Origin: Martelella limonii
GTDB taxonomy: Bacteria; Pseudomonadota; Alphaproteobacteria; Rhizobiales; Rhizobiaceae
NCBI RefSeq assembly: GCF_013344475.1
Contig: NZ_JABUOU010000004.1
Span: forward strand, 1-64,000
Length of the DNA stretch: 64,000 nt
Reading direction: 5' to 3'
A program made the position numbers and the translations under genes. The notes below the pieces were generated by a model. That model saw only the letters and a program-made list of their open reading frames with translations, did no database searches and was not told the origin of the DNA. Positions 38,059 through 46,760 of the stretch are shown here, one piece after another (position 1 is the stretch's first letter; each line of letters starts with the position of its first letter).

Positions 38059-38469
38059 TCAGCCGCGCTTGGGACGCAGGCGCACGACCACATCGATATG
38101 GGCAATTTCCATGCCTTCCGGCGGCGTCGGCATGCCGGTGAGCGAGATGCTGCTGTCCGGCATATCCACGACCTGGTTCTCACCCTCGATGAAGAAATGA
38201 TGGTGATCGGAGGTATTGGTGTCGAAATAGGTCTTCGCACCCTCTACCGCCAGAACCCTGATCATGCCGGCATGGGTAAACTGGTGGAGCGTATTGTAGA
38301 CGGTTGCAAGCGACACCGGCACGCCGGCCTCGATCGCCTCGTCATGAAGCTCCTCGACGGTCAGGTGACGGTCGCCCTTGGCAAACAGAAGATCGGCCAG
38401 CGCAACGCGCTGGCGCGTCGGGCGCAAACCGCTTTCACGGAGCCTGTCTTCGGAGTGTCTTGTTTTCAT
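38059..38469 (-). CDS. irr: Iron response regulator Irr (Fur family)
   Basis: Haem-responsive transcriptional regulator of iron metabolism in Rhizobiales. The 136-aa protein shows the Fur-type winged helix (GLRPTRQRVALADLLF, VSLATVYNTLHQFTHAGMIR) and the HHH cluster SDHHHFFIEGEN. It lacks the N-terminal haem-regulatory motif of Bradyrhizobium Irr, as other rhizobial Irr proteins do. The start at 38469 is preferred to ATG 38502, because the likely promoter -10 at 38515-38520 would put the transcript start only a few bases before 38502. Divergent from fabA. Confidence 0.92.
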   Translation of the reverse strand: MKTRHSEDRLRESGLRPTRQRVALADLLFAKGDRHLTVEELHDEAIEAGVPVSLATVYNTLHQFTHAGMIRVLAVEGAKTYFDTNTSDHHHFFIEGENQVVDMPDSSISLTGMPTPPEGMEIAHIDVVVRLRPKRG

Positions 38470-38514
38470 AATCCGTCTGGTTGCCTGCATCTGCGGGAAC
38501 ATAAATATAGCCTG

Positions 38515-38542
38515 ATATAACGGGCTTGAGAATCGCTTTCAA
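38515..38542 (-). promoter_or_regulatory. irr promoter with overlapping RirA-type iron-responsive operator
   Basis: Minus-strand -35 TTGAAA and -10 TTATAT with a 16-base spacer. The palindrome TTGA-N9-TCAA (38526-38542), which contains the RirA iron-responsive operator core TGA-N9-TCA, covers the -35. This suggests that RirA represses irr when iron is plentiful. Found by eye; a short motif can occur by chance. Confidence 0.55.
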
Positions 38543-38694
38543 TAGGCCAAGGGCTTGCGGTGGCTGAAATTAAACTGCAAATACAGGCGCCGTAACGTTT
38601 CACTCTTTCGGCCTCGGGCGGCTTCCTGTATGGCCTCGTGTGGAGCAAACGATGAAGGGTTTGCAGGATTTTGGTGAAGTAACACCGCCGCGCA

Positions 38695-38723
38695 TTGCTG
38701 GACGGTGATTACCTCCTTATCTT
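38695..38723 (+). promoter_or_regulatory. Candidate sigma-70 promoter for fabA-fabB-fabI
   Basis: -35 TTGCTG, 17-base spacer, -10 TATCTT, ending about 48 bases before the fabA ATG. It lies in the irr-fabA divergent interval. Confidence 0.55.
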
Positions 38724-38771
38724 GTGACGACCACGAAAACCCCTCGCTGAACGAAGGGAAGCAGAGTTTTA

Positions 38772-39287
38772 ATGAGCACGAGACAATCGCAGTTCGACTA
38801 CGAGGACATCATCAAGTGCGCCGAGGGTGAGCTCTTCGGCCCCGGAAACGCGCAACTGCCGCTTCCGCCGATGTTGATGGTCCACCGGATCACCGAGATT
38901 TCGGAAACCGGCGGCGCCCATGACAAGGGCTTCATCCGCGCTGAATATGACGTATCCCCGGACGACTGGTATTTTGCCTGCCACTTCAAGGGCAACCCGA
39001 TCATGCCGGGCTGCCTGGGACTTGACGGCATGTGGCAGTTGACGGGCTTCTTCCTCGGCTGGCTCGGCGAACAGGGACGCGGCATGGCACTCTCCACCGG
39101 CGAGGTGAAGTTCAAGGGCATGGTGCGTCCGACCGTGAAGCTTCTCGAATATGGCATCGACTTCAAGCGCGTGATGCGCGGACGACTGGTTCTCGGCACT
39201 GCCGATGGCTGGCTGAAGGCCGATGGCGAAACGATCTATCAGGCAAGCGATCTGCGCGTTGGACTGTCCAAAGACAAGTCCGAATAA
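38772..39287 (+). CDS. fabA: 3-hydroxydecanoyl-ACP dehydratase/isomerase
   Basis: Dehydrates 3-hydroxydecanoyl-ACP and isomerises the product to cis-3-decenoyl-ACP, starting unsaturated fatty-acid synthesis. The 171-aa hot-dog-fold protein has the catalytic His71 ([13 protein letters not shown]) and Asp85 (LGLDGMWQL), in the same places as E. coli His70 and Asp84. First gene of the fabA-fabB-fabI operon. GAAGGGAAG lies upstream of the start. Confidence 0.97.
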   Translation: MSTRQSQFDYEDIIKCAEGELFGPGNAQLPLPPMLMVHRITEISETGGAHDKGFIRAEYDVSPDDWYFACHFKGNPIMPGCLGLDGMWQLTGFFLGWLGEQGRGMALSTGEVKFKGMVRPTVKLLEYGIDFKRVMRGRLVLGTADGWLKADGETIYQASDLRVGLSKDKSE

Positions 39288-39323
39288 CGCCCGCGTGCAA
39301 GACAAGAAAAGAGGTCACAAGCT

Positions 39324-40550
39324 ATGAGACGTGTTGTCGTTACAGGATTGGGAATCGTATCCTCGATCGGAAACGATGCCGCCGAAGTCACCGCCTCGCT
39401 GCGTGAGGCGAAATCGGGCATTTCGTTCTCCCCGGACTTTGCCGAGCACGGATTCCGCTGCCAGGTCTGGGGCAGCCCCGACATCGATACCACCGACATG
39501 GTGGATCGCCGTGCCATGCGCTTTCTGTCGCAGGGCGGCGTCTGGAATCACATCGCCATGAAGCAGGCGATCGCCGATTCCGGGCTTGAGGAAAGCGATT
39601 ATAGCGAAAAGCCGCGCGTGGGCATCATCATGGGCTCTGGCGGCCCGTCCACCCGGACCCTGATCGAAGCGGCCGATATCACCCGCAAGAACAATTCGCC
39701 GAAGCGGATCGGCCCGTTTGCCGTTCCGAAGGCAATGTCGTCCACGGCCTCGGCCACGCTTGCGACCTGGTTCAAGATCCACGGCGTCAACTACTCGATC
39801 TCGTCGGCCTGCTCGACATCTGCGCATTGCATCGGCAACGCCGTTGAGATGATCCAGTGGGGCAAGCAGGACATGATGTTCGCCGGCGGCCACGAGGATC
39901 TCGACTGGACGATGTCGAACCTGTTCGATGCGATGGGCGCCATGTCGAGCGATTTCAACGAAAGCGACCCGACGCGGGCATCGCGCGCCTATGACGCCAA
40001 GCGCGACGGCTTCGTGATTGCCGGCGGCGCCGGTGTCGTCGTGCTGGAAGAGCTGGAGCACGCCAAGGCACGCGGCGCGAAGATCTACGGCGAAGTGGTC
40101 GGCTACGGCGCGACCTCCGATGGCTACGACATGGTCGCCCCGTCCGGCGAAGGCGCAGTGCGCTGCATGAAGATGGCAATCGAGACCGCCTCCGGCGAAA
40201 TCGATTACATCAACACCCACGGCACTTCCACACCGGTCGGCGACAGCCGCGAGATCGGCGCGATCCGCGAAGTCTTCGGTGACAAGATGCCACATATCCA
40301 GTCGACCAAGTCGCTCACCGGCCATTCGCTCGGTGCTGCAGGCGTTCAGGAGGCGATCTACAGCCTGCTGATGATGCATGAAGGCTTTATCGGCGAAAGC
40401 GCCCACATTGAGGAGCTCGATCCCGAGTTCGACGGCGTGCCGATCGTGCGGCAGCGCATCGACAACGCGAAGATCGACACCGTTCTTTCAAACTCGTTCG
40501 GCTTTGGCGGCACGAACGCTACGCTGGTCTTCCAGCGCTACAATGGATAA
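39324..40550 (+). CDS. fabB: Beta-ketoacyl-ACP synthase I
   Basis: Condensing enzyme that elongates unsaturated acyl-ACPs. The 408-aa thiolase-fold protein has active-site Cys163 (SSACSTSAH), a first histidine in [12 protein letters not shown] and a second in [12 protein letters not shown]. Glycine-rich [11 protein letters not shown] closes the protein. It lies 36 bases after fabA, and the functional pairing of FabA and FabB is standard for anaerobic-type unsaturated fatty-acid synthesis. Confidence 0.97.
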   Translation: MRRVVVTGLGIVSSIGNDAAEVTASLREAKSGISFSPDFAEHGFRCQVWGSPDIDTTDMVDRRAMRFLSQGGVWNHIAMKQAIADSGLEESDYSEKPRVGIIMGSGGPSTRTLIEAADITRKNNSPKRIGPFAVPKAMSSTASATLATWFKIHGVNYSISSACSTSAHCIGNAVEMIQWGKQDMMFAGGHEDLDWTMSNLFDAMGAMSSDFNESDPTRASRAYDAKRDGFVIAGGAGVVVLEELEHAKARGAKIYGEVVGYGATSDGYDMVAPSGEGAVRCMKMAIETASGEIDYINTHGTSTPVGDSREIGAIREVFGDKMPHIQSTKSLTGHSLGAAGVQEAIYSLLMMHEGFIGESAHIEELDPEFDGVPIVRQRIDNAKIDTVLSNSFGFGGTNATLVFQRYNG

Positions 40551-40557
40551 TGCGCAA

Positions 40558-41367
40558 ATGACCGGACTTATGAAAGGCAAACGCGGCCTCATCATGGGCG
40601 TTGCCAACAACCACTCCATCGCCTGGGGCATTGCCAAGGCGGTTCACGCCGAGGGCGCCGAACTGGCCTTCACCTATCAGGGCGAGGCGCTCGGCAAGCG
40701 GGTTCATCCGCTCGCGGCGGAACTTGGCTCCGATTTCGTGGTGCCTTGCGATGTCGAGGATATTGCAAGCGTTGATTCGGTTTTCGCCGCGATCAAGGAA
40801 CGCTGGGGCAAGCTCGACTTCGTCGTCCATGCCGTCGGCTTCTCCGACAAGAGCGAGCTGAAGGGCCAGTACGCCAACACCACGCGGGAAAATTTCATCC
40901 GCACCATGGTGATCTCGTGCTTCTCCTTCACCGAGATCGCCAAGCGCGCGGCAGAGCTGATGCCGGATGGCGGCTCCCTCCTGACGCTGACCTATGGCGG
41001 CTCCACCGCCGTCGTGCCGAATTACAATGTGATGGGCGTGGCCAAGGCCGGGCTTGAAGCGTCGATGCGCTATCTCGCGGGCGACTTCGGGCCGCAGGGT
41101 ATCCGCGTCAATGCGATCTCCGCAGGGCCGGTGCGCACGCTTGCCGGTTCCGGCGTCGGCGATGCCCGCCTTGTCTATGCCTGGCAGCAGCGCAATGCAC
41201 CGCTCCGCCGTCCGACCACGATCGAGGATGTCGGCGGTTCCGCGCTCTATCTGCTCTCGGACATGTCGTCAGGCGTGACCGGCGAGATCCATTTCGTCGA
41301 CAACGGCTACAATATCCTGTCCATGCCGATTCCGGAGATGATGCGCCGCGGCGACCCCGAAACCTGA
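40558..41367 (+). CDS. fabI: Enoyl-ACP reductase (NADH)
   Basis: Reduces trans-2-enoyl-ACP in the last step of each fatty-acid elongation round. The 269-aa short-chain-dehydrogenase-like protein has GVANNHSIAWGIAKA (NADH site), the serine/tyrosine region TLTYGGSTAVVPNYNVMGVAKA with the Y-x6-K pair, and VNAISAGPVRTLAGSG. The start at 40558 matches other FabI N termini; an in-frame ATG at 40543 overlaps fabB by 8 nt and is possible. Triclosan-sensitive type by family. A perfect terminator follows. Confidence 0.95.
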   Translation: MTGLMKGKRGLIMGVANNHSIAWGIAKAVHAEGAELAFTYQGEALGKRVHPLAAELGSDFVVPCDVEDIASVDSVFAAIKERWGKLDFVVHAVGFSDKSELKGQYANTTRENFIRTMVISCFSFTEIAKRAAELMPDGGSLLTLTYGGSTAVVPNYNVMGVAKAGLEASMRYLAGDFGPQGIRVNAISAGPVRTLAGSGVGDARLVYAWQQRNAPLRRPTTIEDVGGSALYLLSDMSSGVTGEIHFVDNGYNILSMPIPEMMRRGDPET

Positions 41368-41406
41368 AACGGGGCTCCTGACGGGACGAATTTAACCACA
41401 GGTTGC

Positions 41407-41446
41407 AAAAGGCGCGCTCATTGCTTTGAGCGCGCCTTTTTTATTT
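41407..41446 (+). terminator. Rho-independent terminator after fabI
   Basis: A perfect 14-bp stem AAAAGGCGCGCTCA / TGAGCGCGCCTTTT with a six-base loop, then TTATTT. Because of the A/T-ended stem it could work on both strands. Confidence 0.97.
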
Positions 41447-42071
41447 CAAGTCCTTCGGCCGGCGCAAATGCAGCGTTTCATGGCGGCCCCATGGTGCGGA
41501 CCCGAAGACCAAAGCGCCCGAAAGCCACTGTTTCACACCTCGTGAATATGGGCATAATCCATTGTTTTATAGAGATATTATTGGCCAAAACGAGGACACG
41601 TCCGGCCTCCCGGCTGACTGCCTCGCGCGCCTGTGGAGGCCCGAAACGGGCCGAGTCCGCCCCCTCGAAGCCGGCGTTAACACTTTGTTCAGTTTTGATG
41701 CCGTTTCCACCTGACCGAGAACCGTGATCGAGCGCGATTCATCATGGGAACATCTCCACGCCACGAAGACAGCAATCAGTTTAATCGCCTGACTTATATA
41801 GCTTTTCCTGCAACCAGGCGTATTCCGGCTGCGCCAGGCACCACCGAATACCGGGGAAATGCGAGCCTGGCGCCGGTCACCGGTTCTGTTGCGTTTCTGC
41901 ACCACACCCCTTTATTCAATCAACTGATTTATATTTCCACCTATGGTTCATTGAGACGAAGCAGCAAGACGTTGTTAATGAGCATCAGAAGCCGGGGGGC
42001 AATTCGCCGGACTTCACTAAATCGAGGCTCAGGCCTCCTTACCAAGCTCGATTAAACTTGAGGATTTAACT
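41447..42071 (+). other. Long non-coding leader/promoter region of the porin gene
   Basis: About 625 bases without a credible gene. It is AT-richer than neighbouring genes and contains two similar 17-base boxes, AATCGCCTGACTTATAT at 41783 and AATCAACTGATTTATAT at 41918 (14 of 17 identical). A possible promoter is TTGAGA at 41951 with TTAATG 18 bases later. TGAGGA precedes the porin ATG. The region probably holds upstream control of porin synthesis and may give a long 5' UTR; a small RNA cannot be excluded. Confidence 0.5.
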
Positions 42072-43151
42072 ATGACCATCAAAAGCCTTTTCCTGGGCTC
42101 CGCAGCGGCTCTCGCAGCTGCTTCCGCCGCTCAGGCAGCTGATCCGGTCGTCGTGATCGAACCCGTTCAGGCGAACTATGTAGAAATCTGCGACGCTTTC
42201 GGCGCTGGCTATTTCTACATCCCCGGCACCGAAACCTGCCTTAGCGTTGGCGGTTATGTCCGTTTCCAGATCGACGCACAGACCGGCGCCAACAGCCCGG
42301 ACAGCTGGAACGTCTGGTCGCGTGGCCAGATCGCGATCAACTCGAAGACCGACACTGAGCTTGGCGCCCTGACCGGCAACATCACGCTCAACAGCGAGTA
42401 CTACTCGAACGACGGTTCGACGACCACCTACCTCGACGAAACCTACCTCGCCCTCGGCGGCTTCCAGGCTGGTCTCTTCTACAGCTACTGGGATGAAGGT
42501 CTTCTCGGCGAAATCGACGACCTGTCCGGCCAGACCCGCTTCAACTCGATCCGTTACGTATACGTTGGTGACGGCTTCATCGGCGGCATCTCGCTCGACG
42601 CTCTCGAGCCGAGCATGATCGGCCTGTCGAACAGCGGCAACAACGTTCCGCATCTCGGCGTTTCCGGTCGTATCGGCTTCCAGGCTGGCGGCGTTGGCGC
42701 CAAGCTCGATGTTGGTTACGACACCTACAACGAAGAAGCTTCGTTCCGTGCGATGACCTCGCTGGCACTCGGCCCGGGATCGCTTGACCTCGGTGCGAAC
42801 TACTCGACCGGCTGGAACGCGTACGCCAACACCTATGGCGACAACGACTTCCTCGACTACTCGCTTCCGACCCCGACGACTCTGCCGGGCGTATACGCCG
42901 AGTGGGCACTTGCTGCCGGCTACAAGCTGAACGTTGCCGACAACTTCTCGGTCACGCCTGCTTTCCAGTGGACGTCTGCTAAGATCCCGGGTGCCGACAA
43001 CGAAGACTTCTGGTCCGCTGGCGCCCTGTTCGACTACACGATCGTCGAAGGCCTGAGCGCGAAGCTCAACGTACAGTACACCGACACGCCTGATCAGTAC
43101 TACGCTGATGACTACTGGGCCGGTTGGTTCCGTCTGCAGCGCGACTTCTAA
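42072..43151 (+). CDS. Porin (Porin_2 family), major outer-membrane protein
   Basis: Outer-membrane beta-barrel channel of 359 aa. A signal peptide (SLFLGSAAALAAASAAQAA) precedes the mature start ADPVVVIEP, typical of Omp2b/RopA-like rhizobial porins. VEICDAFGAGYFYIPGTETCLSVGG holds the two conserved cysteines. Many alternating aromatic strands end in the terminal Phe (WFRLQRDF), the barrel-assembly signal. Codon use is strongly biased to a few C-ending codons, as expected for a very highly expressed gene. A strong terminator follows. Confidence 0.93.
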   Translation: MTIKSLFLGSAAALAAASAAQAADPVVVIEPVQANYVEICDAFGAGYFYIPGTETCLSVGGYVRFQIDAQTGANSPDSWNVWSRGQIAINSKTDTELGALTGNITLNSEYYSNDGSTTTYLDETYLALGGFQAGLFYSYWDEGLLGEIDDLSGQTRFNSIRYVYVGDGFIGGISLDALEPSMIGLSNSGNNVPHLGVSGRIGFQAGGVGAKLDVGYDTYNEEASFRAMTSLALGPGSLDLGANYSTGWNAYANTYGDNDFLDYSLPTPTTLPGVYAEWALAAGYKLNVADNFSVTPAFQWTSAKIPGADNEDFWSAGALFDYTIVEGLSAKLNVQYTDTPDQYYADDYWAGWFRLQRDF

Positions 43152-43189
43152 GTCTCGCAATAGATCGCAGGGTCCTTCGGGCCCTGCAG

Positions 43190-43230
43190 ATACCCCCGGA
43201 GCGGCAACGCTTCCGGGGGTATTTTTTTTG
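43190..43230 (+). terminator. Rho-independent terminator of the porin gene
   Basis: An 11-bp stem ATACCCCCGGA / TCCGGGGGTAT, with an inner AGCG/CGCT helix, followed by a run of eight T. A smaller hairpin GCAGGG/CCCTGC precedes it at 43167-43188. Confidence 0.96.
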
Positions 43231-43286
43231 GTTCAGGCAGGCGCTTTGAAGATGCCAGGCCCGGGCGCGTCCGTCCTTCCCCGGAC

Positions 43287-43314
43287 AAAAAAAGGGACGG
43301 CTTTCGGCCATCCC
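43287..43314 (-). terminator. Rho-independent terminator of the arginine-catabolism operon
   Basis: On the minus strand GGGATGGC pairs with GCCGTCCC (one T-G pair) around a short CGAAA loop, followed by seven T. It lies about 50 bases after the decarboxylase stop. Confidence 0.85.
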
Positions 43315-43363
43315 CTTCTTCATCAGCCTTGATCGGGCCGGAACGGCCGTCGCGGATGCAACC

Positions 43364-44947
43364 TTACATCACGTATTCGACGATATGCGCCCCGCCTTTT
43401 CCAATGGAGGCCGCAATCGCCGCCACAAGAGCATCCTCGTCGCCAGCCCTTGCGAAGCCGAGCCCAAAGGCCTTCGCCATTGCCTCCATGTCGGGGGGCG
43501 TCGGCTTGACACCTTCCGGTGTGATGCCGGCATCCACCATGAAGGTCTCGATTTCGCGGTAGCCGTGATTGTTCCAGACGAGGAAGACAACATCGACCCC
43601 CTCGTCCACCGCCGTGCCGAGCTCGGCCAGCGAGAACTGCAGGCCGCCATCGCCGACAATGGCGACAACCGGGGTTGCGGGATCGCCGAGGGCTGCCCCG
43701 ATGGCGCCTGGTGGCAGGTAGCCGAGCGAGCCGTAGCCGGTCGCCGAATTGAACCATGAGCCGGGACGCAGCGCATCGAAATAGAGATTTCCCGCATAGA
43801 CGAGCTGTGTCGAATCGCCCACGAACCGGGCTTCGGGCACGATATCGCGGAGCCGATGCAGGAGCCCCACTTCGCCGGTGATTCTCCCATCGAGATTGGA
43901 AAGGGCTGCCTCGCGGGCAGTCTCTGCGCGCTTAAGGCCATTCTTGCCGGCAGACGCGGTCACATTTGGCAAAAGCCGTGTCAGCGCGCTGGCGCTGTCT
44001 TCCACCAGCGCGGCAACAACTTCCGGACCCGCTGCGATCTGCTCCGCGCCGCGATCGATCCGCACCAGACGGCTCATGGCCGGGATCCGGCCATCGCCAT
44101 ACATGTCGAAATCCGTTGGGCCAAACTCCGTACCGACGGCAAGCACCAGATCGCTTGCGGCAATCAGGTCGCGAACGCCGGGAAGGCTGGGGCTTGCGCA
44201 GACGCGCAGGCCATGGCCTGAAAGGAGCCCGCGGGCATTGGAAGTGAGCACCACCGGCGCATCGATCTTTTCGGCGAACGCGCGCAAGGCCTCATCGGCC
44301 CTCACAGCGCCGCCGCCTGCCAGGATCACCGGCGCTGACGCCTTTGAAATGGCTTCCGCCGCCGCTGCAAGCGCTGCTGCCTCCGCCTGCGGCTCGGCAG
44401 GCGCACCGAGGGCTGCCACCGGAACCGGCACGCGCTCGACCATGACATCGGTCGGAATTTCCAGATGGACGGGACCGGGGCGGCCCGCCTGTGCCAGCGA
44501 AAGGCAATCGGCGAGCGTGCGCGCAAGGTTCTCACCGGACGTCAGCGTGACAGAGGCCTTGGCGAAGGTCTTCATCATCCCGCTCTGATCAGGCAATTCG
44601 TGCAGGTAGCCCTGCCCCTTGCCAAGCGTCTTGCGTGCGTTGACGCCGGAGATCACCAGCATCGGCACAGAATCGGCCCGCGCCTGAGCCATGGCGGTGA
44701 TGGTGTTGGTGAGGCCGGGGCCGGTGATGATGAAACAGACGCCCGTCCTGCCGGTGACCCGGGCATAGCCGTCCGCCATGAAGCCTGCGCCCTGTTCATG
44801 ACGGGGTGTCACATGGCGGATTTTCGACGTGGCAAGGCCACGGTAGAGCTCTGCCGTATGAACGCCCGGAATGCCGAACACCATGTCGACGCCATGCGCT
44901 TCCAGAAGGCGGACCAGCGCCTCGCCCACACTGATGTCATTGCTCAT
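43364..44947 (-). CDS. aruI: ThDP-dependent 2-keto-acid decarboxylase, AruI-like (5-guanidino-2-oxopentanoate decarboxylase)
   Basis: A 527-aa thiamine-diphosphate enzyme of the acetolactate-synthase fold. The catalytic Glu51 is in PRHEQGAGFMADGYAR, and the ThDP/Mg motif is IVGDGGLQFSLAELGTA with NNHGYREIE about 30 residues later. No regulatory-subunit partner is nearby, so an acetolactate synthase role is unlikely. Adjacent to an aminotransferase (4-nt ATGA overlap), a dimethylargininase-like gene and a polar amino-acid importer, it fits AruI of the arginine transaminase route, which decarboxylates 2-oxo-5-guanidinopentanoate to 4-guanidinobutyraldehyde. Assignment rests on context plus family resemblance. 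Confidence 0.78.
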   Translation of the reverse strand: MSNDISVGEALVRLLEAHGVDMVFGIPGVHTAELYRGLATSKIRHVTPRHEQGAGFMADGYARVTGRTGVCFIITGPGLTNTITAMAQARADSVPMLVISGVNARKTLGKGQGYLHELPDQSGMMKTFAKASVTLTSGENLARTLADCLSLAQAGRPGPVHLEIPTDVMVERVPVPVAALGAPAEPQAEAAALAAAAEAISKASAPVILAGGGAVRADEALRAFAEKIDAPVVLTSNARGLLSGHGLRVCASPSLPGVRDLIAASDLVLAVGTEFGPTDFDMYGDGRIPAMSRLVRIDRGAEQIAAGPEVVAALVEDSASALTRLLPNVTASAGKNGLKRAETAREAALSNLDGRITGEVGLLHRLRDIVPEARFVGDSTQLVYAGNLYFDALRPGSWFNSATGYGSLGYLPPGAIGAALGDPATPVVAIVGDGGLQFSLAELGTAVDEGVDVVFLVWNNHGYREIETFMVDAGITPEGVKPTPPDMEAMAKAFGLGFARAGDEDALVAAIAASIGKGGAHIVEYVM

Positions 44948-46134
44948 GCCGAAGCCACCTTCCGTCTATCAATCAAGCCTTTCGCATGGCGGCGTATCCG
45001 CCCTGCCGCTTCCAGCAGAATCTCGTCAGGGACGGTCAGGCTGACGCGGATGAAGCCTGTGGCCTGTTCTCCGAACGAGGATCCCGGCATCACCGCAACC
45101 TGTTCCGCCGCAAGCAAGCCGAGCGCGAAGGCTTCCCCATCGATACCGGTGGCGCGCACATCGACCAGAGCGAACATGCCGGCCTCCGGCATGGAGCAGG
45201 AAATGCCCGGTGCGCCCGCAAGGGCGTTTACCACCAGCTCCGCCCGGCGCTTCAGCGATTGCCGCAGCGCCGCCGAGACACCGCTCGGGGTTTCGATCGC
45301 GGCTGCCGTTGCATCCGCAATGAAGGGCTGGTTTCCAAACAGCATGGTTTCCGCGACCGGCAGCAGCTTCTCGCTGAATTCCGCCGGCCCCACGGCCCAG
45401 CCGCTGCGGAAGCCCGGCGCGGCATGCGATTTGGAGATCGATGATACGGCAATCGTCCGTTCCGGCGCAAAATCGCGCGGCGAGGCAAACGTGCCGCCGA
45501 AGATCAGTTCCTCATAGACCTCGTCGGAGATGATCCAGATGTCATGCCTTTCGCAGACATCCGCAATCGCAGCGACCTCTTCCTCAGAGAGAATCGCGCC
45601 CGTCGGATTGTGCGGCGTGTTGAGCAACAGCACCCGTGCATTCGGCGTGATCGCCTGCTCCAGAACGTCTGCGCGCATATGGAAACCGTCCTCGGGCCGA
45701 AGCGGAACGGGAACCATATCGGCGCCCGTGGCGCGGATCAGCCCTTCATAGGTGGCATAAAGCGGGTCTCCGACGAGAACCGCATCGCCCGCCTCGACCA
45801 GCGTCAGGAGCACGGCAAACAGTGCCGTCTGGGTCCCAGGAAAGCAGACGATATGCTCGTGGCCGACGGTTCGTCCCGAACCCGCGGTGTAACGCTTCGA
45901 GATCGCATCGAGCAGCGCCGTCTCGCCCCGGCCATTGGAGTAGCCGGTACGGCCTTTTCCGAGCGCCGTCGTGATCGTTTCGGCCAGAATCGGATCGGGC
46001 GCGATGTCCGGCTCGCCGATCGTCAGTTCCAGAATGTCGGCGCCAGCGCGTTTCATCTCGCGGGCCTTCAGGTGGACAGCCCATTTGTCTGATCCGAGCC
46101 CGCCCAGGCGTTCGGTAATTTTGGAGTAGTGCAT
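44944..46134 (-). CDS. aruH: PLP-dependent class I/II aminotransferase, AruH-like (arginine-pyruvate transaminase)
   Basis: A 396-aa fold-type I aminotransferase. The PLP lysine is Lys235 in SISKSHAAPGFRSGW, preceded by NTPHNPTGA (Asn175) and SDEVYEEL (Asp204, Tyr207). Start ATG 46134 sits one base after the stop of the TetR gene; longer frames read back through that gene. Paired by a 4-nt overlap with the AruI-like decarboxylase, it would convert arginine (or citrulline) to the 2-oxo acid. Aspartate-type substrates cannot be ruled out from sequence. Confidence 0.8.
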   Translation of the reverse strand: MHYSKITERLGGLGSDKWAVHLKAREMKRAGADILELTIGEPDIAPDPILAETITTALGKGRTGYSNGRGETALLDAISKRYTAGSGRTVGHEHIVCFPGTQTALFAVLLTLVEAGDAVLVGDPLYATYEGLIRATGADMVPVPLRPEDGFHMRADVLEQAITPNARVLLLNTPHNPTGAILSEEEVAAIADVCERHDIWIISDEVYEELIFGGTFASPRDFAPERTIAVSSISKSHAAPGFRSGWAVGPAEFSEKLLPVAETMLFGNQPFIADATAAAIETPSGVSAALRQSLKRRAELVVNALAGAPGISCSMPEAGMFALVDVRATGIDGEAFALGLLAAEQVAVMPGSSFGEQATGFIRVSLTVPDEILLEAAGRIRRHAKGLIDRRKVASA

Positions 46135-46135
46135 A

Positions 46136-46759
46136 TCATTCACCTTCAAGCGTAAAACCGGTGATCGCCTCGACGGCGTGAAGCCCCGCCTGCAGCAATT
46201 CGCCGTCATCGAACATGTCGCCGGCAAGCGAGCCCTCGAGCCAGAGCCCGTCCAGCACCGCGTTGACCTCGATCGCCAGCCGCCGGACCACCGCTTGCGG
46301 AGCCACACGCCCCGCCTCGCTGAAAGCTTCGGCAATCACGTTTTCGATCAGGATGCGATAGGCGCCGTAGGTCTCGCGGTGGATCTTGCCCATCGCCGGA
46401 TCGGCATGCGCCATGGCGATGAAGGCCGCCCAAAGCGACAGCCGGCGCGGATCGATCATGGGCGGCGTCAGGCAGGCGACAACGAAGGCCTTCAGCCTCG
46501 CCTTTGGCGGGCAGGCCGCAATCGCCTCGTTGCCAAGCGCCATCATCTCCTCCATCGTCGCGTGGTAAGCGGCGTGGAGGAGATGTTCCTTGGTTTCGAA
46601 ATAGTGCCGGATCAGACCGCCGCTGACGCCGGCGCGCTCCGCCACTTCCCGCACCGTCGCATTCTGGATCCCGCCCTCGGCGATGCAGTCGAGCATCGCC
46701 TCGATGAGATCGGCGCGCCTTTCTGCATCGCCCGCGCGACGGAACGGCTTTCGGCTCAT
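46136..46759 (-). CDS. TetR-family (BetI-like) transcriptional regulator
   Basis: A 207-aa repressor-type protein with an N-terminal helix-turn-helix (NATVREVAERAGVSGGLIRHYFETKEHLLHAAY) and a BetI-type ligand domain (TetR_C_6-like; RLSLWAAFIAMAHADPAMG). It is embedded in the dimethylargininase-aminotransferase-decarboxylase operon, one base from both neighbours, so it most likely autoregulates that operon and perhaps the divergent ABC importer. The inverted repeat at 47668-47696 is the best candidate operator. Confidence 0.88.
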   Translation of the reverse strand: MSRKPFRRAGDAERRADLIEAMLDCIAEGGIQNATVREVAERAGVSGGLIRHYFETKEHLLHAAYHATMEEMMALGNEAIAACPPKARLKAFVVACLTPPMIDPRRLSLWAAFIAMAHADPAMGKIHRETYGAYRILIENVIAEAFSEAGRVAPQAVVRRLAIEVNAVLDGLWLEGSLAGDMFDDGELLQAGLHAVEAITGFTLEGE

Positions 46760-46760
46760 A

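Noticed and set aside
43364-44947. AruI-like gene considered as acetolactate synthase large subunit
   Set aside because: No small-subunit gene or branched-chain genes nearby; the operon context is guanidino-compound catabolism.
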